Part shown: positions 26,859 through 34,563 of the stretch, one piece after another
How the letters are laid out: each line of letters starts with the position of its first letter
How positions within the stretch are numbered: the stretch's first letter is position 1
Source: CAVTWY01 sp963738575
Lineage (GTDB): Bacteria; Pseudomonadota; Gammaproteobacteria; Burkholderiales; Burkholderiaceae_C
Assembly: GCA_963738575.1 (NCBI GenBank)
Contig: CAVTWY010000004.1
Location: forward strand, 558,001-622,000
Direction: 5' to 3'
Length of the DNA: 64,000 bases
Made by a program: the position numbers and the translations under genes
Notes under the pieces: model-generated
The model's input: only the letters and a program-made list of their open reading frames with translations
The model's database searches: none
Told to the model about the DNA's origin: nothing

Positions 26859-27326
26859 TCATGGCTTTTTGCGGAAATCGTCGTGGCAGCCTTTGCAGGT
26901 GCCACCGGCTTCGCCAAAAGCAGCCTTGAGCTGGTCTGCATTGCCGGATTTGGCCGCAACATTGAGTTTGGCGGCTGCATCTTGCATTTTCTGGGCCGCA
27001 GCCTTGAACTTGTCGGCTTGGCTCCAGACTTCAGGCAGGGCGCTGGTGTTGCCCAAGTTTTCGGTGCCTGCAATAAAGCCCGCAAACGGAAGGCGCGACA
27101 TGCTTTGGACGATTTCGGCGTTGACCTGCGCAGCGCCAGCATCAAACGGCACGCGGCCGTTAACCATGGCACCGATGCGACCAAAGTGGTTGCCCATCAC
27201 GTTGAAGGCGCTTTGACGGTAGCGCACGGCGTCCTCGGGCTTTTGAAATTGCGCTGCAGCAGGCATGGCACAGGCCATGGCTGCAACGGCGGCGACGCCC
27301 ATCATTGCGTTTTTGATCGATATCAT
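26859..27326 (-). CDS. cytochrome c' family protein (c-556-like)
   Basis: The protein of about 155 residues has a cleavable signal (ending PAAAQ) and a single C-terminal heme motif, CKGCHDDFRKK. It follows the four-helix-bundle layout of cytochrome c' (AVRYRQSAFNVMGNHFGRIGAM at the N-terminus). It should be periplasmic and bind one heme. The ATG at 27326 is preceded by CAGGAG; the open frame extends upstream without similarity. A divergent cytochrome b561 gene starts 215 bases away, so the two may form an electron-transfer pair, as is common for b561/c' couples. Confidence 0.92.
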   Translation of the reverse strand: MISIKNAMMGVAAVAAMACAMPAAAQFQKPEDAVRYRQSAFNVMGNHFGRIGAMVNGRVPFDAGAAQVNAEIVQSMSRLPFAGFIAGTENLGNTSALPEVWSQADKFKAAAQKMQDAAAKLNVAAKSGNADQLKAAFGEAGGTCKGCHDDFRKKP

Positions 27327-27541
27327 TGATTCAGCTCCTGAGGTGGTTTGGCCGATCGGCCATGCCATTAAAAATCTACCCATGCCAAAAAAAGCATGCG
27401 AACATTGTGACGCGGCGGCGATTGGTCCTGCAAACCTTGACGATTTATCGCCGTCCACGACATGCAAAGATCAATGTACGCAAGCCGCCTGCAGTTGCGT
27501 TTGCATGGGTTGAATGGCCTAACGAAATTTTTTGCACGCGT

Positions 27542-28204
27542 ATGAATCGAGTTCGCATTTGGGATCTGCCGACCAGGGTTTTCCATATCCTTCTTGCCTT
27601 GGCACTGGTCGGGTCGGTGGTGTCGGCAAAAGTGGGTGGCAACGCCATGGTGTGGCACTTTCGGCTGGGCTACTTGGTTGGAGCCTTGCTTATCTTTCGG
27701 CTTGTTTGGGGCTTGGTGGGCGGGCAATGGTCGCGTTTTGGCAGCTTTTTGCATGCGCCCAAGGCCGTGCTGTCCTATTTGCGTGGCAGCCCAGGTCTCA
27801 ACGATGAGGTGGGGCACAGCCCAACCGGTGCGCTGGCGGTGTTTGCCATGCTTGGCATGCTGGTCGTTCAGGTGCTTACCGGCTTGGTGGCCGACGACGA
27901 GATCAGCAACGTGGGGCCTTTGAACCGGTTTGTAAGCTCGGCCCTTTCGGCGCGCGCCACAGGGTGGCACCAAACGTGGGGTCAGTGGATCATCTTGGGT
28001 TTGGTGGCGATGCACTTGGCGGCGATCGTGTACTACACACGCGTCAAACGCAAGACACTGGTGGGGCCGATGATCCATGGCGACAAAGACTTGCCGCACC
28101 CCGTCGCCGCTTCGGCTGACACCCAAGGCACTCGCTTGGTGGCATTGCTAGTTGCAGGTGTTGCCGTGGCATTCATGTGGTGGGTTAGCCGATTTGCCAT
28201 GTAG
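27542..28204 (+). CDS. cytochrome b561 domain-containing membrane protein
   Basis: About 220 residues with four to five membrane helices and the start RIWDLPTRVFHILLALAL, typical of the Ni,Fe-hydrogenase-I b-type/CybB-like family (COG3658). Heme-ligand histidines are suggested in FHILL, WHFRLGYLVG, WHQTWGQW and MHLAAIVYY. It probably passes electrons from the quinone pool to the divergently encoded periplasmic cytochrome c'. The ATG at 27542 was chosen because similarity starts there. Confidence 0.88.
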   Translation: MNRVRIWDLPTRVFHILLALALVGSVVSAKVGGNAMVWHFRLGYLVGALLIFRLVWGLVGGQWSRFGSFLHAPKAVLSYLRGSPGLNDEVGHSPTGALAVFAMLGMLVVQVLTGLVADDEISNVGPLNRFVSSALSARATGWHQTWGQWIILGLVAMHLAAIVYYTRVKRKTLVGPMIHGDKDLPHPVAASADTQGTRLVALLVAGVAVAFMWWVSRFAM

Positions 28205-28218
28205 GCACGACTGCTGCC

Positions 28219-28779
28219 ATGCCTGAATCGCCGCCATTTGAACGCCCAGCTGCAATGGCGGACGACGGGCGCACTTTGCCGCTGATAGAAATCCTTGCAC
28301 CCCACAGCGCCACAGACTTTGACGCGGCGCGTGCCGTCGTGCGCGAGTACGCTGCGGCGCTGGGGTTCGATCTATGCTTCCAAGGCTTTGAGCAAGAGAT
28401 CGAGCAGTTGCACCAGCACTATGCGCCGCCCCATGCGGGCTTTTTGTTGGCATGGGTTGATGGTGCCGTTGCAGGTTGCGGTGCGTTTCGGCCCCTGCCA
28501 GACGCTGATCATGTCAACGCCTGCGAAATGAAGCGTCTGTATGTGAGACCAGCGTTTCGCCGCTTTGGTTTGGGGCGCCGGTTGGCGCAGGCATTGATCG
28601 ATGGGGCTGCTCAAGCAGGGTACTCGTCGATGCTGCTGGACACGCTGGACGACATGGAGGCGGCGCGGGGGTTGTACGAGACCTTGGGGTTTGTTGAAGT
28701 GCCCCCGTACTACTTCAACCCCATTGCAGGTGCCCACTACCTCAAGGTGGACTTGGTGCACACGGTCAGTCGCTTTTAG
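28219..28779 (+). CDS. GNAT family N-acetyltransferase
   Basis: A 186-residue single-domain GNAT protein. The acetyl-CoA-binding motif is VRPAFRRFGLGRRLAQALI near residues 110-126, followed by a conserved MLLDTLDDMEAARGLYETLGF segment. This version (MKRLYVRP...LGRRLA, then YYFNPI near the end) is common in proteobacteria. The start ATG is 14 bases after the cytochrome b gene. The substrate is unknown. Confidence 0.88.
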   Translation: MPESPPFERPAAMADDGRTLPLIEILAPHSATDFDAARAVVREYAAALGFDLCFQGFEQEIEQLHQHYAPPHAGFLLAWVDGAVAGCGAFRPLPDADHVNACEMKRLYVRPAFRRFGLGRRLAQALIDGAAQAGYSSMLLDTLDDMEAARGLYETLGFVEVPPYYFNPIAGAHYLKVDLVHTVSRF

Positions 28780-29127
28780 CGTCCCACAGCTCTCAAGGGT
28801 CCGTGCTGCCACGCAAAGTGGGGGCCGCAATGTGGCACGCGCGCGCGTCGGCAAGTGGGCGCATAACTTGATAGCGAATCACCTTGCCATTTTGTGCACC
28901 CCGTCACACAACGAGGGAAAAAACCCTCTGTTTGGGGGTTGCGCGCGACGCCTGCATGGTAGTTGCGCTTTGAACCGTGAAATCCTTGCTCGCGCCCTTC
29001 GCAACATATTTCTACAGTCTCGTTGTGCTGCATTGATCTTGAAGCGTTCTGGTGCGACAAGAACCAAGCAGCAACATACATCTAATCAATCGTTGGTCGC
29101 CCTGCATGGGTACGAAAGGTCTTTACC
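28780..29127 (+). other. intergenic leader of the surface-fibre cluster
   Basis: About 350 bases without a gene. It is locally richer in A/T than its surroundings and contains a small hairpin (AACCC/GGGTT around 28925-28943). No convincing promoter hexamers were found. An AAAGG ribosome binding site at about 29115 serves the GTG at 29128. It probably holds the promoter and control sites of the downstream cluster. Confidence 0.4.
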
Positions 29128-29700
29128 GTGAAGTTGAATTTCATCACCAAGTCGGCGTTGGCACTGATGTTGGCAACGCCTTTGATGGCTTCTGCCGAAT
29201 CGCAGTTGGTCAACGGCGCCGGCGCGGCCGCAGCCCGCCTGAACTTTCGCGTGATCATCCCGCGTGTTTTGTTCTTGGGTGTTGGCACCGGTGCGCTCGT
29301 AACGCCTTTGGCCACCAACGCTGCCGTCGACACGGTCATTTTTGACTACACAACCAACCCCAATGACGTGGGCTCTGGTCTTGTGGCTGGTGCCGTCACG
29401 GGTAACGTGGTTCCTGTGCGCGTGTTTGGCAACAACGGTCAGATCTCCATCGCTGTGACCAACCCCGCCAACTTGGTGAGCGGCACGGACAACATTCCTT
29501 TCACGTCGATCACAGCCGTGTCGTCGGACGCCACCAACCTGCCGGTGCCCGCTTTTGGCGGCGCAGCGGTGGCCCCTGTGTTGAGCGCCGGCCGCGTCAC
29601 TGACCGCAGCGCCACCTGGACGTTCAGCTACGCCAACACGCTCAACGCGGCGGCCGGCACCTACAACGGCCAAGCCACTTACACAGCGACGATGCCTTGA
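29128..29700 (+). CDS. secreted fibre-subunit-like protein 1 of an atypical chaperone/usher-like cluster
   Basis: This 190-residue protein starts with a signal peptide (cleavage after MASAES-like). The mature part is rich in Ala, Val, Thr and Asn with predicted beta-strands and no cysteine. Two motifs recur in the next two genes: IIPRVLFLGVGTG near the N-terminus and FSYANT...AGTYNGQATYTATMP at the extreme C-terminus. A C-terminal alternating strand fits immunoglobulin-like pilus subunits. The gene heads a cluster that ends with a periplasmic chaperone-like protein and an outer-membrane usher-like barrel. It is probably a structural subunit; I do not know a named family. Confidence 0.65.
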   Translation: MKLNFITKSALALMLATPLMASAESQLVNGAGAAAARLNFRVIIPRVLFLGVGTGALVTPLATNAAVDTVIFDYTTNPNDVGSGLVAGAVTGNVVPVRVFGNNGQISIAVTNPANLVSGTDNIPFTSITAVSSDATNLPVPAFGGAAVAPVLSAGRVTDRSATWTFSYANTLNAAAGTYNGQATYTATMP

Positions 29701-29753
29701 TGAGACGCGTCGGTGGTGCGGCGTGATGCCGCGCTGCCGATGTCTTCCATGCA

Positions 29754-29780
29754 GCGCAAGGCCGCACTTGAGCCTTGCGC
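29754..29780 (+). other. stable hairpin between subunit genes 1 and 2
   Basis: GCGCAAGGC and GCCTTGCGC form a perfect 9-bp stem around a nine-base loop. No T-run follows, so it is not a standard terminator. It could stabilise or attenuate the message after the first subunit gene. Confidence 0.6.
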
Positions 29781-29820
29781 ACCCCCCGGGCGTTGCCCTT
29801 TCCGCTGTTGGTTCCCACCC

Positions 29821-30390
29821 GTGAAGCTCGCCATTCGAATCACCGCGCTGGCGGCGTTGTTCGCGACGCCCCTGGTGGCCGTTGCCGAGTCGACCCTGAT
29901 CGAAGGGGCGGGCGCGGCAGCTGCCGACTTGAACTTTCGGGTGGTGTTGCCTCGGGTGCTATTTTTGGCGGTGGGCACGGGTTCGGCTGGAACCGCGCTG
30001 GGCAACAACGCGACAGTGAACCGCGCCACGTTCAACTACAGCGCCAACCCTCAAGCCGTGGGCACGGGCGCCCCCGCTGCAGCGATCACAGGGCGTACGG
30101 TGCGCGTGCGCGTGTATGGCAACAACGGGCAAGTGACGATCACGGCCACCAACCCCGCCAACTTGGTGAGCGGGTCCAACACGATTCCCTTTTCGCAGTT
30201 CACGGTGACATCCACGAGCCCGGCGAACTTGCCAGCACCGTCGATGGGCGGCGGTGTCGTGAATCCGGTGCTCAACACCGCTCGCGTCACCAATCGAGCA
30301 GCCAATTGGCGATTCACCTATGCCAACACGGTGACACCTGCAAGCGGCACGTACAACGGCCAAGTCACGTACACGGCCACCATGCCGTAG
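29821..30390 (+). CDS. secreted fibre-subunit-like protein 2 (paralogue of 1)
   Basis: This 189-residue paralogue of the preceding protein has a signal ending VAVAES, the motif VLPRVLFLAVGTG, a central NNGQVTITATNPANLVSG stretch shared almost word for word with subunit 1, and the same C-terminus (AGTYNGQ-like, here SGTYNGQVTYTATMP). I chose the GTG at 29821 because the signal peptide begins there; the frame is open 36 codons further up. It clearly arose by tandem duplication. It is probably a second structural or minor subunit of the same fibre. Confidence 0.65.
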   Translation: MKLAIRITALAALFATPLVAVAESTLIEGAGAAAADLNFRVVLPRVLFLAVGTGSAGTALGNNATVNRATFNYSANPQAVGTGAPAAAITGRTVRVRVYGNNGQVTITATNPANLVSGSNTIPFSQFTVTSTSPANLPAPSMGGGVVNPVLNTARVTNRAANWRFTYANTVTPASGTYNGQVTYTATMP

Positions 30391-30391
30391 T

Positions 30392-30480
30392 CGCATCGCG
30401 ACGCGGCGCCAACGCAGCCTGCTGTCGGGTGCTTGCCAGTGCCCAATACCGTGCTTAGTGCACGGTCGCGTTGCGATGCG
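30392..30480 (+). other. long-range inverted repeat between subunit genes 2 and 3
   Basis: CGCATCGCGACGCG (30392-30405) pairs with CGCGTTGCGATGCG (30467-30480), 14 bp with one G-U in the sense RNA. It encloses a second hairpin CCGTGC/GCACGG (30449-30465). It fills nearly the whole intergenic gap and has no T-run. Confidence 0.55.
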
Positions 30481-30498
30481 TGCGTACACTCACAAACC

Positions 30499-31128
30499 AT
30501 GTCTTGGGATTTTTTCCGATCGGTTCTGCAACGTCGAGCGTGGCTGATTGCCGCAGGTTTGGGCGTGCTTGCGCAAGCGTCGCAAGCCTGGACGTTGACG
30601 GTAGCTGCCGCGCCGCGCCGCGTGTTTTTGCAGGTTGGGAATGGGCAGCTCAACACCAACAACCCGCAGGTCAATTTGGTGAGCGTGACGGTGCCAGCCA
30701 CGCAGCTGAGCAACGGCGTGGCGCAAGCGATGAGCAGTGACAGCACCCAGTCGAGAAGCCCCGTGGACAACTATTTGGTTTGTTCGCCGCCATCACAAGT
30801 GTTGATCGGTGGCTCGTACCAGCGCAGCAGCACAACCAATGGCCCTGCCAGCGCGTTGCTGCAAGTGACGTCGCAACCAAACCTGACGAGCGCCACAGGC
30901 GATTTGATTCCATTCACCCAAATTGCGTGGACCGTGTCGTCGCTCGGGCCCGACCCCACACCCGGCGTAATCCCAGCAGGTACGTTTTCGGGTGGCACCC
31001 AAATGTTGGCCAATGTGCCGGCCAACCGCTACATCGAAAACTGCCACACCTTCACCTACGCCAACACAGGCTTGCGGGCTGCGGGCACTTACAACGGGCA
31101 GGTGACTTACACCCTGGCAACGCCTTGA
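30499..31128 (+). CDS. secreted fibre-subunit-like protein 3 (adaptor or tip candidate)
   Basis: This 209-residue exported protein (signal ending QASQA) shares the two cluster motifs in diverged form: AAPRRVFLQVGNG near residues 38-50 and FTYANT...AGTYNGQVTYTLATP at the end. Unlike subunits 1 and 2 it has a cysteine pair (C94 and about C182) that could form a disulfide. In fimbrial systems this often marks an adaptor or tip subunit. The next gene starts overlapping or just after its stop. The role is inferred from context and motif. Confidence 0.6.
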   Translation: MSWDFFRSVLQRRAWLIAAGLGVLAQASQAWTLTVAAAPRRVFLQVGNGQLNTNNPQVNLVSVTVPATQLSNGVAQAMSSDSTQSRSPVDNYLVCSPPSQVLIGGSYQRSSTTNGPASALLQVTSQPNLTSATGDLIPFTQIAWTVSSLGPDPTPGVIPAGTFSGGTQMLANVPANRYIENCHTFTYANTGLRAAGTYNGQVTYTLATP

Positions 31129-31598
31129 ACAAAGCACGCATGGGGTGGGTGATGTGGATGTTGGCAGCCGTGTTGGCGCTGCATGCCCCGGCACGCGCGG
31201 CAACCTTTCGACTTGACGATGCAGGCAGCCATCCGGTACCCCCCAACGTGCAGATGCAGTGGCGATCGCTGGGCGCTGGGGGCGCAGGCGGCGCTCGGCA
31301 AATGGAGGCGCAAATCAATGTCGCCATCCGATTGGACACGCGCGCCCATGCGGGTCGGAGGGCGCGCATCTTCATGGTGTTGCCCCAAGACGGCGGTGCA
31401 CCGCTGATGGCGCAATGGGGAACCCAAGGAAGGATGTTGCCAGGGCGCATTGCGCTGGGCGAGCGCACCTTGGTGTACCAAGGACTGATACCCGACGGCA
31501 CGCTGGAAGATCGGTTCCAGCTCTATTTGCTGACCGACGGCGAATGGATGGGCACTTCGCGTCGACTTGAGTTTTATTTTGAACTGGAAACGCCATGA
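31125..31598 (+). CDS. small exported protein of the chaperone/usher-like cluster
   Basis: This is an exported protein of about 152-157 residues with no recognised family. A TTG at 31125 overlaps the previous stop (TTGA) and gives a normal signal peptide with Lys/Arg in its n-region; the ATG at 31140 would remove those charges, so the TTG is plausible. The mature part (FRLDDAGSHPVPPNVQMQW, then RRARIFMVLPQ and RRLEFYFELETP) looks all-beta. Its ATGA overlap with the chaperone gene shows tight coupling, so it probably belongs to the assembled structure or helps secretion. Confidence 0.55.
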   Translation: MNKARMGWVMWMLAAVLALHAPARAATFRLDDAGSHPVPPNVQMQWRSLGAGGAGGARQMEAQINVAIRLDTRAHAGRRARIFMVLPQDGGAPLMAQWGTQGRMLPGRIALGERTLVYQGLIPDGTLEDRFQLYLLTDGEWMGTSRRLEFYFELETP

Positions 31599-32410
31599 GT
31601 TTGTTGACAAGTGTTTGGGGCCGAAGGGCTTGCATGGGTTTGGTACTGGTTGCCTTGCACGGTGCCGTGGGGGCACAAGGGTTCAGTGCGTCCGTCTCGC
31701 CGCCCCGGGTGGAACTAAGCGCCAAAGCAGGGCAGACCGTGCGCCAAGTGCTAGATATCAACCATGCCGCTGGGACCGCAGGGCGCTACCGCGTGTACAG
31801 CAACGACTGGGCCTACCAAAAAGACGGCAGCGTCGTGTTCATGGACGAACTTGCCAACGCCAGCTGTCGGTCTTGGGTTGCGCTCGAGCGGCGCGACCTG
31901 ACGATTGCGGCTCGAAGCCGCCATCGCTTTCGCATGGAAGTGACCGTGCCACCGCTGCACCCCAACACCGAGTGCCGCTTTGCCGTGATGATCGAAGGCA
32001 TCGACCCCGTGCAAGTGCAACAAGACGGCATTTCGATGCCCGTGACGGGCCGCATTGCCGTCATCGTCTACGTGGCCGTCGGTGACGCGGCGCCCAAGCT
32101 GAGCGTGAGTTCGCACAGCGTGGCGTTGGCCAGTGGCACGATGCAACCGGTGCTGGAAGTGACCAACAGCGGCAATGCCACCGGTCGCTTTGACGGGGTG
32201 CTCGAAGGCGTCGGGGCTGACGGACGAAAGGTTGAATTGTTGCCAGCCAACACGCCCATCCTGCCGGGTGAAAAACGCCTGATCGCCTTGGCGCAGTTTG
32301 GCGAAGATGACAAAGCCCTGCCGCCGCTGAGTTACCCCATGAAAGTGAAAGGCTCACTCGAGATTGGTCGCCAACGATTGCCGATCGACCTCACGTTCAA
32401 GCAGCCATGA
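31595..32410 (+). CDS. periplasmic pilus-chaperone-like protein
   Basis: The 271-residue protein has a signal (ending VGAQG), then FSASVSPPRVELSAKAGQTVRQVLDINH, the edge-strand pattern of PapD-like chaperones. A second Ig-like domain starts near PKLSVSSHSVAL. A Cys pair (C91, C127) sits within the first domain. Such chaperones stabilise fibre subunits by donor-strand complementation and hand them to an usher. The ATG overlaps the upstream stop, and its own stop overlaps the usher-like start (ATGA both times). It belongs to a diverged branch, since the classical PapD FGS sequence set is not obvious. Confidence 0.7.
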   Translation: MSLLTSVWGRRACMGLVLVALHGAVGAQGFSASVSPPRVELSAKAGQTVRQVLDINHAAGTAGRYRVYSNDWAYQKDGSVVFMDELANASCRSWVALERRDLTIAARSRHRFRMEVTVPPLHPNTECRFAVMIEGIDPVQVQQDGISMPVTGRIAVIVYVAVGDAAPKLSVSSHSVALASGTMQPVLEVTNSGNATGRFDGVLEGVGADGRKVELLPANTPILPGEKRLIALAQFGEDDKALPPLSYPMKVKGSLEIGRQRLPIDLTFKQP

Positions 32411-34563
32411 AGACAATCGCCGCGGTGCAAGCCGCGGCTCCTGCAAGGTTGGCGCGCCTGCGTTTGGGCCTCTTGTTGGTGTCGCTTTGGGTGCCTTGGG
32501 CTGCTGCGGCGCAAGGCGCAACCCCAAGTGCCCCTGCGCCGTCCCACGGTGCACAGGACCGCCCGGTTGTTGCGCAGGCTGGCGCTGCCTCGGCACCCAC
32601 CGGATTGCCCATGCCATCGACACCAGCGCCAGCACGCTATGTCGACCGTGTGATCGAGCGCAGCGATGCGCAAGGCGATGAGCAAGACGACGAACCCGAA
32701 ACGCCTTACGACGCGCAAGGCAGGCCGCGTCAGTTGCGCGTCGACCTGCGCGGGCTGCGCGAGCGCGGCAATGCTTCGGGTGCCTACACAAGCGGTCATT
32801 TGTCGTTGTTTGGGGCCATTGAAACCTTCAACCACGGTTTGCTGTCGATCGACGCCAACTTTCGACGTGAATCGCGCGCAGCCACCGCCGATTCAGCGTT
32901 TGCTTCGGGGGTGGCGTTGCAGAGCCAGTCGTCACTTTTCACGCTGCGTCAGCGGGCGCTGCCGATGGGCAGGGGTGTCACCGTCAACAACGATCTCGGT
33001 GCGATCGGATTTGCATCGCCGGGGTTGGGCCGCATGACGTCCCGGGTGTTCATGCCCAGCCACCGTGTGCTGGGTGCGAACACGCAGTGGCAACAAGAAG
33101 AGCAAGGGTGGCAAGCATTGGCTGCCGTGGGGCAGCCGCTTCAGTTTGACGGCGTGTACGCGTCCAGTGTCCAGCGCGTACCTGGGTTGATGGCGCAAAC
33201 CGGTGCTGCATTAAACCGCAAGTTGGACGGTGGCGGTCTTTGGCATGTCGGCTCCCAATGGGTGCAAGCTCGCCAGGTGGATGCGCGCGGTGCGTACGCC
33301 ACGGCTTGGCCGGCAGGGGCAGTGCCCACGGATCGCTTCGATGCCCAATCGGTGTGGTTGGGCGCGGGCCTGGAGCGAAGCGACTGGCAGGTGCAAGCGC
33401 ACGGCTTGGTGTCGCAGTTGGACGGATCCTCGTCCATCGGCAGCCAAGGGGCATGGATCGATGTCAATCGTCGCATGGGATCCTATCGCCACGCCGGAGG
33501 CGTGTACTACTTGGGCAATGGACTCACGTGGGGCGGTTTGCCGATGTCTAGCGGCGTGTCGGGCGCGTACTACCGAGGTGCATGGTACTCGCGCACGTGG
33601 TTGTTCGATGGCAGCCTGGATCTACTCCAATCGCAGTTTCAATCATCGGATTCCAGCCGTGGCTACTTCGCCACCGCCAACATGCGACGTCGCGTCGACA
33701 GCGACTTGAGTTGGGGCGCCTCCGCGGTCGCTCGAGACTTCAATGGCCGCGGCTACAACGCCGCCCTTGACACGACGTTGCGAAGCGATTGGGGCAGCAC
33801 CAATGCGCGCGCCGAGATGGGGCGCGAACTGGCGAACCAGCAAAATTGGCGGCTTACGATGCATCACGACTGGGCGCTGGACAGTGGCTGGACATTGGCC
33901 AACAGCGCGGGTGTGGGTCGCTCTCGATCGGGCGGCGTATCGTCGCCGCTCTGGCTGGTGGCAGCCTCGGCGCTGGTGCCTATCACGCCGCAGACCTCTT
34001 TCAGGGGCACCGCCAATCTAGAAAACGTCAACAACAGTCAGCGCCGGGCTGTCAATTTGGCCCTCAGTCACCGTTTTGCACCAGTCTGGTTGTTGGAGGT
34101 TGGGTTCAGCTTGGAGCGTGGGCAAACGCAAACCGTTCGCAGCTTGGACCCTCTGGCGCCGCCGAGCTTGGTCGCGCCGCGCACCATCAACGGGCAAACG
34201 ATGTATTTACTGTTGCGCTACGACTTCAGCGCGGGATCACGCTCGGTGCCTTTGGGTGGCTTGGCGCGCGATGGCGGCGGCAGTGTGCAAGGCGTCGTGT
34301 TTTTGGATCAAAACAAGAACGGACGCCAGGACGCCGGTGAGCGTGGAGCGGCCGGTGTGACGGTGGCATTGGACGGCAAGTACTTGACACAAACCGACAG
34401 CGACGGTCGCTTTGCCTTTGCCTGGGTGTCAGGGGGCTCAAGGCAAGTCACGGTTCTGAACGAAACTTTGCCCCTGCCGTGGTCGGTGCCCGAAAGTGGC
34501 CGCACCGAGGTGGTCGTGCAATTGCGAGAAACGGCTAACGTTTCGATTGCAGCGGTTCAGTAG
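32407..34563 (+). CDS. outer-membrane usher-like beta-barrel with C-terminal SdrD-B/CarboxypepD-type domain
   Basis: 718 residues: a signal, a disordered Pro/Ala/Gln segment to about residue 75, a short soluble part (RQLRVDLRGLRERGNASGAY), then a long series of amphipathic strands with many aromatic girdle residues. A C-terminal domain near 615-690 (VQGVVFLDQNKNGRQDAGERG) resembles SdrD-B/carboxypeptidase regulatory folds with a calcium-type DxNxNGxxD loop. It is shorter than classical ushers (about 800-850) and lacks their obvious plug sequence. Position after a chaperone and fibre subunits supports an usher-like pore. The last 29 bases overlap the convergent dsbD gene. Confidence 0.65.
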   Translation: MKTIAAVQAAAPARLARLRLGLLLVSLWVPWAAAAQGATPSAPAPSHGAQDRPVVAQAGAASAPTGLPMPSTPAPARYVDRVIERSDAQGDEQDDEPETPYDAQGRPRQLRVDLRGLRERGNASGAYTSGHLSLFGAIETFNHGLLSIDANFRRESRAATADSAFASGVALQSQSSLFTLRQRALPMGRGVTVNNDLGAIGFASPGLGRMTSRVFMPSHRVLGANTQWQQEEQGWQALAAVGQPLQFDGVYASSVQRVPGLMAQTGAALNRKLDGGGLWHVGSQWVQARQVDARGAYATAWPAGAVPTDRFDAQSVWLGAGLERSDWQVQAHGLVSQLDGSSSIGSQGAWIDVNRRMGSYRHAGGVYYLGNGLTWGGLPMSSGVSGAYYRGAWYSRTWLFDGSLDLLQSQFQSSDSSRGYFATANMRRRVDSDLSWGASAVARDFNGRGYNAALDTTLRSDWGSTNARAEMGRELANQQNWRLTMHHDWALDSGWTLANSAGVGRSRSGGVSSPLWLVAASALVPITPQTSFRGTANLENVNNSQRRAVNLALSHRFAPVWLLEVGFSLERGQTQTVRSLDPLAPPSLVAPRTINGQTMYLLLRYDFSAGSRSVPLGGLARDGGGSVQGVVFLDQNKNGRQDAGERGAAGVTVALDGKYLTQTDSDGRFAFAWVSGGSRQVTVLNETLPLPWSVPESGRTEVVVQLRETANVSIAAVQ

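Noticed and set aside
29754..29780. Hairpin considered as a rho-independent terminator
   Set aside because: It is followed by ACCCCCC, not a T-run, so I list it only as a hairpin.
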